Part shown: one piece after another, positions 1-8,309 of the stretch | How the letters are laid out: every line of letters starts with the position of its first letter | Position numbering within the stretch: position 1 is the stretch's first letter | From: DASZHJ01 sp963735465 | GTDB lineage: Bacteria > Pseudomonadota > Alphaproteobacteria > ATCC43930 > CGMCC-115725 | NCBI GenBank assembly: GCA_963735465.1 | Contig: CAVTLA010000001.1 | Span: forward strand, 4,464,001 to 4,528,000 | Direction: 5' to 3' | DNA: 64,000 bases | Position numbers and translations under genes: made by a program | Notes under the pieces: model-generated | The model's input: only the letters and a program-made list of their open reading frames with translations | Told to the model about the DNA's origin: nothing | Databases searched by the model: none

Positions 1-704
1 ATCCACTTCAGCAGCTCGAAATCCCCCGGCCGCACCACCGGCCCGTAATAGGCGGTGGTGACCAGCAGCTTGTTCTCGATCTTCTTGTCGGGATTGCCGT
101 CGATGACCGCCTTGGCGGCGAAGCCGGACATGCTGATCGCGTCGACCTGGCCCGACGTCAGCGCCTGGATGGTGGCGGCGATCTCGTCGAACCAGACGAT
201 GTTGGTGCCCGCCGGCGCCATCTTGGGAACGGTCGCCTCCTCGAGGGTGGCCCGGGTGATGCCGATGCGCTTTCCCACCAGATCCGCCGGCGTCTTTATG
301 GTCACGCTCTGCGGCCCGAAGATGACGATGGTCAGCGCGCCGGTGGGGTTGGCGTACATCACCGCCTTGGCGCGATCGAGCGTCACCGAGATCGAGGAGA
401 GTGTCACGTCGGCGCGGCCGGCGAGCAGGGAGGGGATGCGGCCGGTGGCGGGCACCTGCACCAGCTCCAGCTCGACGCCGAGATCCTTCGCGAGCTGCTT
501 GGCGGTGGCGACCTCGGAGCCGTCGGGCTGGCCGCTCTTGTCGAGGACGCCGAAGGGCGGCGAGGCCACGTCGCAGGCGATGCGGATCTTCTTCTCGCGC
601 AGGATGCGATCGAGCGTGCTCTCCGCCTGGGCGGGATGGGCGATCGTCACTATGGGCGCGATCGCCAGCATCGCGATCGCGATCAGTCCCAGAACTCGTC
701 TCAT
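1..704 (-). CDS. Periplasmic solute-binding protein, SBP_bac_3 type (partial, runs off left edge)
   Basis: The reverse strand reads open from an ATG at 704 to the window edge, about 234 residues. It opens with a signal peptide (MRRVLGLIAIAMLAIAP, then an AQA-type cleavage site). A class-3 solute-binding fold follows: the KIRIACDVASPPFG segment, GRADVTLSSISVT, GKRIGITRATLEE and the GQVDAISM hinge-type motif. These are typical of amino-acid or small-polar-solute ABC receptors. It is the last visible gene of a minus-strand operon with an aldolase and two dehydrogenases, so the ligand may be the substrate of those enzymes (inference). The permease and ATPase genes would lie left of the window. 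Confidence 0.85.
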   Translation of the reverse strand, partial: MRRVLGLIAIAMLAIAPIVTIAHPAQAESTLDRILREKKIRIACDVASPPFGVLDKSGQPDGSEVATAKQLAKDLGVELELVQVPATGRIPSLLAGRADVTLSSISVTLDRAKAVMYANPTGALTIVIFGPQSVTIKTPADLVGKRIGITRATLEEATVPKMAPAGTNIVWFDEIAATIQALTSGQVDAISMSGFAAKAVIDGNPDKKIENKLLVTTAYYGPVVRPGDFELLKW

Positions 705-740
705 GGTGTTTCCCCCTTCTGTTCGTTGTTCGTAGCGGCG

Positions 741-1538
741 TCAGGTCTTGGTCTTGCCGGCGTCCCGCAGCGTGGCGATGCCGCTGGCGAGCGCGCCCTG
801 CAGCAGGCTGATGTCGGTCCCGTAGCCGAGGCAGCGGAATCCGCGCGCGAGCCACGCGCGGGCGGCGCCGGTGTCGGTCACCAGGAAGCCCGGCGCCTTG
901 CCGTGGCGCGTGCAGGCCTCCACCAGCTTCGCGACCGCGGCCAGGAAATCCGGATGATCGAACTGTCCGGTGATGCCCATGGAATTCGAGAGGTCGTAGT
1001 GGCCGAGCCAGATCACGTCGATGCCCGGCACCGCGGCGATGGCGTCGACATTGGCGATTCCCTTTGCGGTCTCCACCAGGGCGATGGTGAGGGTGCGGGC
1101 GTTGGCCTCCGCCATCTTCCGCACGACGTCGCCGCCGGTGTATTCGTCATGGGCCATGTTGAAGGCGAGGCCGCGCACGCCCTCCGGCCGATAGCGGCAC
1201 CAGGCGGCGAGGCTTTCCGCCTGCTCGCGCGTCTCCATCATCGGCACCATGATGCCCATGGCGCCCGCGTCCAGCACCGTCGCCACCAGGTGATAGTGGC
1301 AGCCGGGCACGCGCACCATCGGCACGATGCCGGCGCCGTGGGAGGCCGCGATCTGCCCCTTGATGGTCTCGATGCCGATGCCGCTGTGCTCCATGTCCAG
1401 CAGCACGAAATCGGCGCCGGCATGGGCGAGCACGGCGGGAAGGCCCGGCGTAAAGAACTCGAAGGCCATGGTTCCGAAAGCGGTGCCGCCCGCGCGCAGG
1501 GTGTCGCGGACGGGATTGGGTCGCATCAGCGCGGTCAT
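741..1538 (-). CDS. HpcH/HpaI family aldolase
   Basis: This is a 265-residue class II pyruvate aldolase of the HpcH/HpaI fold, which cleaves 2-keto-3-deoxy sugar acids or 4-hydroxy-2-oxo acids to pyruvate and an aldehyde. LDMEHSG is at residues 47-53 and the VRVP arginine is near 76. The likely metal ligands are Glu156 in LVETAKG and Asp182 in GHYDLS. Length is usual for the family. The start ATG overlaps the stop of the upstream Ldh gene by four bases (ATGA), so the two are probably translationally coupled. The exact substrate cannot be told from sequence; a 2-keto-3-deoxy-glucarate-like compound is one option. Confidence 0.88.
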   Translation of the reverse strand: MTALMRPNPVRDTLRAGGTAFGTMAFEFFTPGLPAVLAHAGADFVLLDMEHSGIGIETIKGQIAASHGAGIVPMVRVPGCHYHLVATVLDAGAMGIMVPMMETREQAESLAAWCRYRPEGVRGLAFNMAHDEYTGGDVVRKMAEANARTLTIALVETAKGIANVDAIAAVPGIDVIWLGHYDLSNSMGITGQFDHPDFLAAVAKLVEACTRHGKAPGFLVTDTGAARAWLARGFRCLGYGTDISLLQGALASGIATLRDAGKTKT

Positions 1539-2605
1539 GGATGGGCTCCGAAGTCGGGGGCGGCGACGCCGAACCGCGCGCCGGCGGCGGCGATCTGGCG
1601 CAGGGTCTCGGGGTCGAGGGGAATGCCGTTCCGCTCCCGCTCGGCGCGGCTGCGCCGCTCCACCTCGCCGGGCAGCAGCACCTCGCCGTCGGCCGCGATC
1701 GGCGGCGATGCCTTGACCCAGGCGATGAGGCGATCGATGTCCGCCGCGAAGGCCTCGCGGCCGGCGAAGGAGGCGGGATCGAAGGCGAGGGTCAGCATGT
1801 TGTTGACGAGGCGCCTGGCGCTGGGCTGGCCGGGGTGGCTGCTGCCGCCGCCGGTGAGCGCGCCCGCCAGCACCTCGCAGAAGAACGAGAGGCCGGAGCC
1901 CTTGTGTCCGCCGAAGGGAAGTATGGCGCCGGGAGGGTCGGCGTAGAACGCCCGCGGGTCGGTGGTGGGCCGTCCCGCGCCGTCGAGAATGGTGCCGGCG
2001 ACAACCGTCTCGCCCTTGTTGCGGGCGACCTGGATCTTGCCTTCGGCGATCGCCGACGTCGCGATGTCCAGGATCAAGGGCGCCCCGCCGCGGACCGGCA
2101 CGCCCGCCGCGATGGGATTCGCGGAGAGGCGGCGGTCGCTGCCGCCGTGGGGCGCCACCAGGATGCCGAAGCCCGAGGTGTTGACGAGATGCAGCGAGAC
2201 CAATCCCTCGCCCGCGAGCTGCTCCGCCCAGGCGCCGATGCGCCCGAGATGGCCGGTGTTGCGGATCGCGACGATGGCGATCCCGTGCCGGCGCGCCCGC
2301 TCGGCCGCGAGCGCCATCGCCTCCCGGGCGATCACCTGGCCATAGCCGAAGCCGCCCTCGACGATGAGCAGCGGCCCGTTCTCCATCGCGATCTCGGCGT
2401 GGCGATTGGCGACCACCAACCCGTCCGCGAGCCAGTCGATGTATTTCGCCGTGCGGAACGCGCCATGGGAATCGTGACCGGCGAGATTGGCGTCGACGAG
2501 ATGATCGGCGACGATCTCGGCCTCGCCGCTGCCGGAGCCCGACGCCGCGAAGATCGCGGCGATGTAGCGGCGCAAGATCCCGGGCTCGATTCTGCTGTCG
2601 CTCAT
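1535..2605 (-). CDS. Ldh family (malate/L-sulfolactate/ureidoglycolate-type) NAD(P) oxidoreductase
   Basis: This 356-residue protein belongs to the Ldh2/MDH2 family of NAD(P)-dependent 2-hydroxyacid or imine reductases with a non-Rossmann fold. The conserved DSHG (His47) and NTGHLG (His119, catalytic) motifs are intact, as are the nucleotide-binding segments NPIAAGVP and FGGHKGSGLS. It is followed with a 4-bp overlap by the aldolase and preceded by a hydroxyisobutyrate-dehydrogenase-like gene. That suggests a hydroxyacid breakdown pathway. A second, divergent paralogue sits at 50005-50994 and lacks both conserved histidines. Confidence 0.87.
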   Translation of the reverse strand: MSDSRIEPGILRRYIAAIFAASGSGSGEAEIVADHLVDANLAGHDSHGAFRTAKYIDWLADGLVVANRHAEIAMENGPLLIVEGGFGYGQVIAREAMALAAERARRHGIAIVAIRNTGHLGRIGAWAEQLAGEGLVSLHLVNTSGFGILVAPHGGSDRRLSANPIAAGVPVRGGAPLILDIATSAIAEGKIQVARNKGETVVAGTILDGAGRPTTDPRAFYADPPGAILPFGGHKGSGLSFFCEVLAGALTGGGSSHPGQPSARRLVNNMLTLAFDPASFAGREAFAADIDRLIAWVKASPPIAADGEVLLPGEVERRSRAERERNGIPLDPETLRQIAAAGARFGVAAPDFGAHP

Positions 2606-2630
2606 CGCAGGGATTTTCCCCCAGTCTCGC

Positions 2631-3539
2631 TCAGGGAAGATCGCGGATCTTGACGCCGATCAGCTCCGCCAGGATGCCCGGGAGCGTCGGCATGAAGCGC
2701 TCGCCGTGGCCGCGGATGTTGGCAAGCTGATACGTCTGGTTGACCGCCTGGGCGATGAAGGCGGTCGCGGGCGCCAATTCCGCGAGGCGGGTATAGAAGC
2801 GCATGTCCTTGCCGGCGATGCGCAGCGGACCCCGAAGGCGGCTGTCATCGCCCTCGAGCACCCAGGGCATCATCATCTGGAACATGTTGCTGTTGGCGCC
2901 GCCGGAGGAGACGACGTCGTAGAACTTGCGCAGATCGACCCCGAGCTTGGCCGCGGTCGCCACCGCCTCGGCGATGACGGCGCTGGTGCCGATCGAGATG
3001 AAGTTGTTGAGGAGCTTCAGGGTGTGCCCGCTGCCCAGCGGGCCCGCCTCGATGATCGTCTCGGCGTAGCAGGCGACCACCGGGCGCACCGTCGCGACGA
3101 TCTCCGGCTTGCCGCCGAGAAAAGTGTTGAGCTTGCCGGCCTCGGCCTCCTTCGGCGTGCGTCCGAGCGGCGCATCCACCATGGCGGCGCCGCGCGCCTC
3201 CAGCTCGCCGCCGATGCGGCGGGTGGAAGTCGGATCGGCGGTGGTGGAGTCCACGTGGATCATGCCGGCGTGAGCGCCCGCCAGCAGACCGTTTTCGGCG
3301 AAGACGGTCGCCTCGACCTCGACACTGGAGGGCAGGCAGGTGAAGACGATGTCGGATGCCGCCGCGATCTCCGCCGGCGTGCGGCCCTCGCGCGCGCCTT
3401 GCGCCACGAGATCCTCTACCGGCGCCCGATTGCGATTGCCGAGAATGGTGAGCGGGTAGCCATTGAGGAGGATGTTCTTCGCGGCGCCATGCCCCATAAG
3501 GCCGACGCCGATATATCCGATGCGCGGCTTGCCCTGCAC
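2631..3539 (-). CDS. NAD(P)-dependent oxidoreductase, 3-hydroxyisobutyrate dehydrogenase family
   Basis: This 302-residue beta-hydroxyacid dehydrogenase has an N-terminal Rossmann motif GYIGVGLMGHGAA (residues 8-20). The substrate-binding segment DAPLGRTPKEAEAG is near residue 140, and the catalytic lysine is in GHTLKLLNN near residue 175. The family oxidises 3-hydroxyisobutyrate, tartronate semialdehyde or related short hydroxyacids. It is the first gene of the minus-strand operon that continues into the Ldh and aldolase genes. The tartronate-semialdehyde-reductase role would fit an HpaI/GarL-type aldolase neighbour, but that is inference. Confidence 0.88.
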   Translation of the reverse strand: MQGKPRIGYIGVGLMGHGAAKNILLNGYPLTILGNRNRAPVEDLVAQGAREGRTPAEIAAASDIVFTCLPSSVEVEATVFAENGLLAGAHAGMIHVDSTTADPTSTRRIGGELEARGAAMVDAPLGRTPKEAEAGKLNTFLGGKPEIVATVRPVVACYAETIIEAGPLGSGHTLKLLNNFISIGTSAVIAEAVATAAKLGVDLRKFYDVVSSGGANSNMFQMMMPWVLEGDDSRLRGPLRIAGKDMRFYTRLAELAPATAFIAQAVNQTYQLANIRGHGERFMPTLPGILAELIGVKIRDLP

Positions 3540-3670
3540 GGCTTCCCTCCCACACGCGATCGGCCCGTTGAACCGGCCATCGTTCTGGTGTGGCGGACAG
3601 AGTGAAGCAATCGGGTGGGCTTGGCTAGATCGGCGCTAGGTCGGCGCGCGCCGCTCGGAAACCCGAACGG

Positions 3671-4231
3671 TTACAAACGGCGCTCGACGACGCGAATGAT
3701 ATCGTCGGGCTGGATCGGTGCCGTGAGCAGGGCCCTATATTGTCGGTCCTTCCGAGTGACCAGCACGTAATCTTCCTGGGCGCGGTAGGTGAAGCCACCT
3801 GCCGTCGCGATGGCGCTCGCGACCTGCATGCCGCTGGCGAAGGGATAGGAGCCCGGCTTCGTCACCTCCCCATAAATATAAAACGGCCGATAGGTGAGAA
3901 GGCTTACGGTCACCTTCGGATTCTTGACAATGCCCTCCGCCAGTTTCTTTTCCAGAGACCGCTCCAGCTCGGCCCGGGTGAGCCCGGTCGCCTGTATGTC
4001 ACCGATAAGAGACGAGCTGATGGTTCCGTTGTCGCCGACGAAGTAGTCGCCGCTCAGATCGTCGGCGCCAAAGACCTGCACATGGAGCTTGTCGCCGGGC
4101 CCCAGGCGATAGTCGGTCACGCCGCTGCCCCCGCCTTCGAGGAGGGGCAAGTTCGAGCCCTGCGAGCCGCAGCCCGCCAGCGGCAAGAGCATCATCGCCA
4201 GCAAAAGAAACAACCAGGCTCGCACGCGCAC
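3671..4231 (-). CDS. Polysaccharide biosynthesis/export lipoprotein (Wza-like)
   Basis: This is an outer-membrane polysaccharide export protein of the Poly_export/SLBB type, about 186 residues. I chose the GTG at 4231 because a GGGAG ribosome-binding sequence lies seven bases upstream and because it gives a clean lipoprotein signal (VRVRAWLFLLLAMMLLPLAGC). The open frame extends further upstream without sense. After the lipobox comes the Poly_export domain (DYRLGPGDKLHVQVFG, ADDLSGDYFVGDNGTI), then an SLBB-like segment (YIYGEVTKPGSYPF). It lacks the C-terminal helix region of E. coli Wza and is short, as in many alphaproteobacterial loci. It should form the outer-membrane exit for the Wzc partner at 21538. 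Confidence 0.85.
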   Translation of the reverse strand: MRVRAWLFLLLAMMLLPLAGCGSQGSNLPLLEGGGSGVTDYRLGPGDKLHVQVFGADDLSGDYFVGDNGTISSSLIGDIQATGLTRAELERSLEKKLAEGIVKNPKVTVSLLTYRPFYIYGEVTKPGSYPFASGMQVASAIATAGGFTYRAQEDYVLVTRKDRQYRALLTAPIQPDDIIRVVERRL

Positions 4232-4374
4232 GAAATGGCTCCCTTTCCGGATGACGTCGCTCGGGTACCGTCCGCAGCGGACGGGATAGTAAGGCCCGAC
4301 TTGTCTCGACGCAAACAGCCATCCGATTGCATAGGACGCCTCGAGCCGCCGCGGATGGCTGGTGTCCGAGGTCC

Positions 4375-4863
4375 CTAAAGTGCCGGCCACGGCAGCGCCA
4401 ATTCCAGCTCGCACGCGACCGGCTCGATCACCATGACCACGGGCGAAGGCCGAAACCACGCGTCGAGACCGACGCTTTGGGCAAGCTCACCCATCCAGCG
4501 ATCCAGGATCGCGAAGCGCGGCGCCTGAGCCGCGGCCCGTCCCCGATGGACATAAAACAGCCGGGTGGCGGGCGTGAGCATCTCCCGGACCATCGCGTCG
4601 TCCTGGCCGTTCGGCGAAACCACGACGACTTCGGCGCCGCTGTCGCAACCGGGTCCGACGTAGCGCCGTGCGAACGGGCCACCTTCTTCGGTCAGGCCGC
4701 GCACCTCGGCGAGGGTCCATCCCTGCCGCTGAAAGAAATCGGTCAGGCGGGGATCGCCATCGGCACCGCGGCTGGCGTCGAAATGGGTGTAGTAAGCGAC
4801 CTTGGGCAGGACAGTCACTGCCAGGATCACGGCAATGCTAAGCAGCCGGGGGAGGCCGGGCAT
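4375..4863 (-). CDS. Single-pass protein downstream of exosortase (EpsI-position, function unknown)
   Basis: The frame is 162 residues from the ATG at 4863 and overlaps the end of the exosortase gene. An ATG at 4929 in the same frame is also possible but would overlap it more. The N-terminus is one membrane segment (LLSIAVILAVTVLP) followed by a soluble, probably periplasmic domain. That domain has DFFQRQGWTLAEV, GPGCDSGAEVVVVSPNG and YVHRGRAA. Exosortases are often followed by an EpsI-type protein with the same topology. I cannot see a convincing EpsI (DUF3485) signature, so only its position and topology argue for that role. Confidence 0.6.
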   Translation of the reverse strand: MPGLPRLLSIAVILAVTVLPKVAYYTHFDASRGADGDPRLTDFFQRQGWTLAEVRGLTEEGGPFARRYVGPGCDSGAEVVVVSPNGQDDAMVREMLTPATRLFYVHRGRAAAQAPRFAILDRWMGELAQSVGLDAWFRPSPVVMVIEPVACELELALPWPAL

Positions 4864-5695
4864 CGGTCGATTTCGCGGTGATCGCGGCTGTCGCGCCCGC
4901 CACGGCGAGGAGGGCCACATTGAAGACATTGGCGCCGACCGGACCGTGCACGAGGTAGAACCATTGCGGTCCCAGACCCATCAGGGCCATGCGAAAAACA
5001 TTGAGCCCGACGACGCCGACGCAGACGACGACCGCCGACGGCAGCTCGGTCCACCGCCATTCCGTATGCAGCGCGCGGGTCACGGTGATCCAGCACAGCA
5101 AGGCGGCGGACATTCCGGCCACCGACGAGCATCCCGTCGCGACCACGAGCGCCAGATCCGGTCCGGCGTGAATGACGTTGCCCTCCCGGACCACGTCCGC
5201 GCCGGTCATCAGGGACAGCGCGGCCGTTGCCATGGCGGCGTCGATCTTGAACAGCGGCGCCGCGAAGAGCTGCAGCAGGAAGGCGCCCCAGAACTTGTTC
5301 ACCGCGATGGCGAGAAAAATAGACGCGGCAGCGAGGGAGCTTGTCGTTCTCGGCCCTCGCGCGATCTCGTAGAGCGCAAGGAGGGTGATCCCGATCCAGC
5401 TGCCGGCGCGATGGGGAACGAGGAGGAGAAGCGCGCAGAGAGCGATCACGGCCCAGTCCGTGTGGTCGATGTCGCGATCGGACGAGTGGAGCAGGAAGCG
5501 GGCGGCGACGACGGATGCCAGCACGACCACGACGCTGACGTCGAAGGTGTCGAAGGCCGCGGCCCAGATGCCTTTGATGACGATCGAGCGGACGACGTCG
5601 GCAATGCTGCCGTTGACCACGCCCAGCAGGAAGAGAGTGGTCACCAGGCCGCGCCGGGATAGTGACCCCGAGACCAGGGCCTGCTGGACTGCCAT
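4838..5695 (-). CDS. Exosortase/archaeosortase-family membrane transpeptidase
   Basis: This 285-residue protein is almost wholly hydrophobic, with about eight membrane helices. The three catalytic residues of exosortases are present in order and spacing: Cys189 in ATGCSSVAGMSAAL, Arg235 in LNVFRMALMG, and His250 in YLVHGPVGAN. Exosortases cleave and transfer proteins bearing a C-terminal PEP-CTERM-like tail and are usually tied to exopolysaccharide loci, as here. It sits directly upstream of a single-pass protein and diverges from a tiny gene at 5961 whose product ends in a sorting-like tail. I cannot assign an Xrt subtype. Confidence 0.82.
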   Translation of the reverse strand: MAVQQALVSGSLSRRGLVTTLFLLGVVNGSIADVVRSIVIKGIWAAAFDTFDVSVVVVLASVVAARFLLHSSDRDIDHTDWAVIALCALLLLVPHRAGSWIGITLLALYEIARGPRTTSSLAAASIFLAIAVNKFWGAFLLQLFAAPLFKIDAAMATAALSLMTGADVVREGNVIHAGPDLALVVATGCSSVAGMSAALLCWITVTRALHTEWRWTELPSAVVVCVGVVGLNVFRMALMGLGPQWFYLVHGPVGANVFNVALLAVAGATAAITAKSTDARPPPAA

Positions 5696-5960
5696 CGTGG
5701 CTCTCCGGGCCGGAAATCGCCGCTAGATCTACATACTACGCCAAGCGCCGGAAATTACTCAATTTTCAACGCCGCGCAGGCGGCGGGGAGGGGAGCGAGC
5801 CCGGGACGGTGCCGGAAGAAAAGGGCCAAGTAATCCGGCACGCGCTCCTGCCGCGAAACGGCTGTATATTAACCATAAGGATAGCAACCTAGACTTGCGC
5901 GGTCCGTTCCGATAGATTTTGACGACGGGGCATTAGAGCTTTACGCAGCGGGTGGGCACG

Positions 5961-6140
5961 ATGATCAATCTGAAGGCGGCGATGCTGGTGGCGTTTCTTG
6001 GCCTGATTGCGGCACCCGCATTCGCGGATGATGGCCCTCACCATGGTGTGCCGCTTCCGATCGTCGGGGCCGGGGTGCCCGCGCTGATGGCCGTGGCGGC
6101 CGGCTATCTGTTCCTCCGCGGAAAGCAGCGCGGCAAATAG
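5961..6140 (+). CDS. Tiny candidate exosortase substrate (signal peptide plus sorting tail)
   Basis: This 59-residue product starts at the ATG at 5961 (an in-frame GTG lies at 5952). Residues 1-23 are a signal peptide ending APAFA. Only about seven residues (DDGPHHG) follow before a C-terminal tail made of VPLPIVGAG, a hydrophobic helix (VPALMAVAAGYLFL) and a basic end (RGKQRGK). That tripartite tail is the layout of PEP-CTERM/VPLP-type exosortase signals. It is divergent from the exosortase gene across a 265-bp gap. The protein would therefore expose almost no mature chain. Confidence 0.68.
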   Translation: MINLKAAMLVAFLGLIAAPAFADDGPHHGVPLPIVGAGVPALMAVAAGYLFLRGKQRGK

Positions 6141-6306
6141 CTGCCGCCTTAACTGGTCGATCAAAAACGAGAGCGGCGGCGTCTGAGCGGGCGCCCTGGC
6201 GCGTGGAGGATCACCGGGATCCCGACTGGGGGATCGGCCGATGAACGCCGGCGCTCGCGGCCACTCCGGTCCTATTCAGACCAGGCCGGCAATTTAGCGA
6301 TCGCTC

Positions 6307-6870
6307 TCAGGATACGTACTCGAACAGATCGCGTTGCTCGGCCAAGGGCGGGTTGTGCCGATCGCGGTCGGACAGGATGGCGGTCTCGCCGACGACGGGC
6401 CAGTTGATCGTCAGCTCCGGATCGTCCCAGGCGATTCCCCGATCATGGGCGGGGCTGTAGAAGGCGGTCGTCTTGTACTGGATCTCGGTGTCGCCCTCCA
6501 ATGTGCAATAGCCGTGGGCGAAGCCCGCGGGAATCCAGAGCTGGTACCAGTTGTCGGCGGACAGGACGGCGGCCGCGTGGCGCCCAAAGGTCGGTGACCC
6601 GCGACGGACGTCGACCGCGACGTCGAAAATCGAGCCGCGCGTAACCCTCAGCAGCTTTCCCTGCGCCGCAGGAGGGATCTGAAAGTGCAGCCCGCGAACC
6701 GTGCCCTTGGCGGGGTTGCGGACATGATTGTCCTGGACGAAGTGGCCCTCGATGCCCTGGGATGCGAAGTCGCGCTCGTTCCAGACCTCGGAAAAAAAAC
6801 CGCGGCTGTCGCCGATGCGGCTCGGCACCACGATCTTTATTTCCGGGAGTGACGTCTCGATCAGCTGCAT
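6307..6870 (-). CDS. rfbC: dTDP-4-dehydrorhamnose 3,5-epimerase
   Basis: The 187-residue product from the ATG at 6870 matches the usual RfbC length; the longer open frame upstream is non-genic. Family hallmarks are visible: DSRGFFSEVWNERDF, QDNHVRNPAKGTVRGLHFQ with the catalytic histidine of RGLHFQ, and the LWIPAGFAHGYCTLE cupin strand. Near the end are an EIQYKTTAFYSP segment and GIAWDDPEL. It makes dTDP-4-keto-L-rhamnose for dTDP-L-rhamnose. The other rfb genes (A, B, D) are not in the window, so they must be elsewhere. It lies beside a glycosyltransferase and polymerase on the same strand. Confidence 0.95.
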   Translation of the reverse strand: MQLIETSLPEIKIVVPSRIGDSRGFFSEVWNERDFASQGIEGHFVQDNHVRNPAKGTVRGLHFQIPPAAQGKLLRVTRGSIFDVAVDVRRGSPTFGRHAAAVLSADNWYQLWIPAGFAHGYCTLEGDTEIQYKTTAFYSPAHDRGIAWDDPELTINWPVVGETAILSDRDRHNPPLAEQRDLFEYVS

Positions 6871-6875
6871 CGCGC

Positions 6876-8309
6876 TCAATCTAGCCCGATCGGGCCGGAA
6901 TGAAAAGTTGCCCGGCTCCCGGCGGGCAGGCGGGGCCAGGACTGCGCGACGCCAACCCCCAGGATCGCCAGCACGGGCAGCGCGAAGCCCTGGATCTGCA
7001 GGCTGAAATCCACCAGCGAATGCAGCACCGTCAGCAGGCAGACGGCGCTGGCGATGGTGCAGCAAAGCGAGCCCAGTCGCAGCGATCCCAGCGTGCAGCG
7101 CAGCAGGATCCAGCCGAAGATCAGCCACAGCATCAGCCCGGCGGGAACTCCGAGGACCATCAGCGCCTCGAGCCAGTCATTGTGGGCGTATTCCCAGATT
7201 CCGTGCGGCGAAAGATGGTCGCCGCGAAACATCGGGAAGGCCTGCGCGAAGGCGCCGTAGCCGTACCCCAGCCAGGGCGAGGCCTTGATCGCGGCGAGCA
7301 CGCTCTCGTCGACGGCAATGCGCTCGGTCATGGCCGCGCCGAGGATCGGAAGGCGCACGAATGCCGTGACGCCGGTCACCAGCGCGACCACGGCGACGGC
7401 CGCCGCGGCGGCCGGAACGGCCAGCAGGACCGCGCGGCCGCCGCGGGATTTCGGCAGCGTCAGCGCCAGCACGACGGCCAGGCCGATCGCGGTGACGGCG
7501 AGCCCGGCTCGCGAGCCCGACAGCAGCAGCCCGCCGCAGGCGAGCAGGAATACGGCGCCGAGGACGCCAAGCCGCGCGCACGCGCGCAAGACCGACCCCG
7601 ACGCCCGTGCGGCGCTCACCCACAGCATCTCGTCGAGGCACAGGCCGACGGCGCAGACCATGGTCACGCCGGCATAGACGGCGAAGGTGTTGCGGTTGAT
7701 GAAGGTCGCCGTCGCCGAGGTGTAGTAGGCGTGCTTGGGCCGCCACAGGACCCAGTCGTTTCCGTTGAGGTAGACGATCAGGCCGTAGGCGGCGATGGCG
7801 CCGCCGGTGAGCGCCAGGATCTGCAGGATGCGCCGCGCGCGCCGCGGCTCCCGGCCCCATTGGACGGCGAGGAAGAAGACCGCGGCGGCGGTCGCGGTCC
7901 ACAGGATCGCCACGCGCCCCGCCGCGGGGTAGACGCTGATCGCGCCGGCGATATCGTCGCCGAGCAGCCCCGAGGCCAGCGTCCAGACCGGGTTCCACCA
8001 CGCGCGCGGGACCCAGGGGATGGTCTGTATCGCCGCCCAGATCTCGACCGCGGCGATGGCGAGGAGCGGGACCCGGAGCCGGGCCGCCGGCACCGGCAGC
8101 GGGCGCCCGCCCCGGAACAGCGTGGCCCCGTATGCCGCCAGCACCAGGCCGAACAGCGCCGCGTGGACGCCCCAGGCGATCGGTTCGTTGGAGCCGAACC
8201 ACACGGGCGCCAGCGCCACCCCGGCGAGCCAGACCCCGCACAGGCCGTTGTCGATCCGGCTCACCGACCGGGTCGGTTGCGGACCGGAAGCAGTGTCATG
8301 GCCGATCAC
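6876..8309 (-). CDS. O-antigen ligase/polymerase-family membrane protein (first of two)
   Basis: About 477 residues with ten or more membrane helices and the Wzy_C/O-antigen-ligase signature region: LLSGSRAGLAVTAIGL near the middle and a large periplasmic loop (ASPWLGYGYGAFAQAFPMF, HGIWEYAHNDWLEALM). The GTG start at 8309 overlaps the stop of the upstream glycosyltransferase (GTGA), which decides the start over a longer open frame. It most likely polymerises repeat units (Wzy) or transfers the finished polymer. Another member of the same family lies at 15654-17102, so the two jobs may be divided between them. Confidence 0.82.
   Translation of the reverse strand: MIGHDTASGPQPTRSVSRIDNGLCGVWLAGVALAPVWFGSNEPIAWGVHAALFGLVLAAYGATLFRGGRPLPVPAARLRVPLLAIAAVEIWAAIQTIPWVPRAWWNPVWTLASGLLGDDIAGAISVYPAAGRVAILWTATAAAVFFLAVQWGREPRRARRILQILALTGGAIAAYGLIVYLNGNDWVLWRPKHAYYTSATATFINRNTFAVYAGVTMVCAVGLCLDEMLWVSAARASGSVLRACARLGVLGAVFLLACGGLLLSGSRAGLAVTAIGLAVVLALTLPKSRGGRAVLLAVPAAAAAVAVVALVTGVTAFVRLPILGAAMTERIAVDESVLAAIKASPWLGYGYGAFAQAFPMFRGDHLSPHGIWEYAHNDWLEALMVLGVPAGLMLWLIFGWILLRCTLGSLRLGSLCCTIASAVCLLTVLHSLVDFSLQIQGFALPVLAILGVGVAQSWPRLPAGSRATFHSGPIGLD

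Noticed and set aside
1541..2653. A 370-codon plus-strand frame over the Ldh gene
   Set aside because: The opposite strand encodes an intact Ldh family enzyme with both conserved histidines; this frame has no motif.
5855..5875. A sigma-54-like GGCACG...TGC element upstream of the small exosortase substrate
   Set aside because: The GG-to-GC spacing is one base too long for a -24/-12 promoter, so it was not called.
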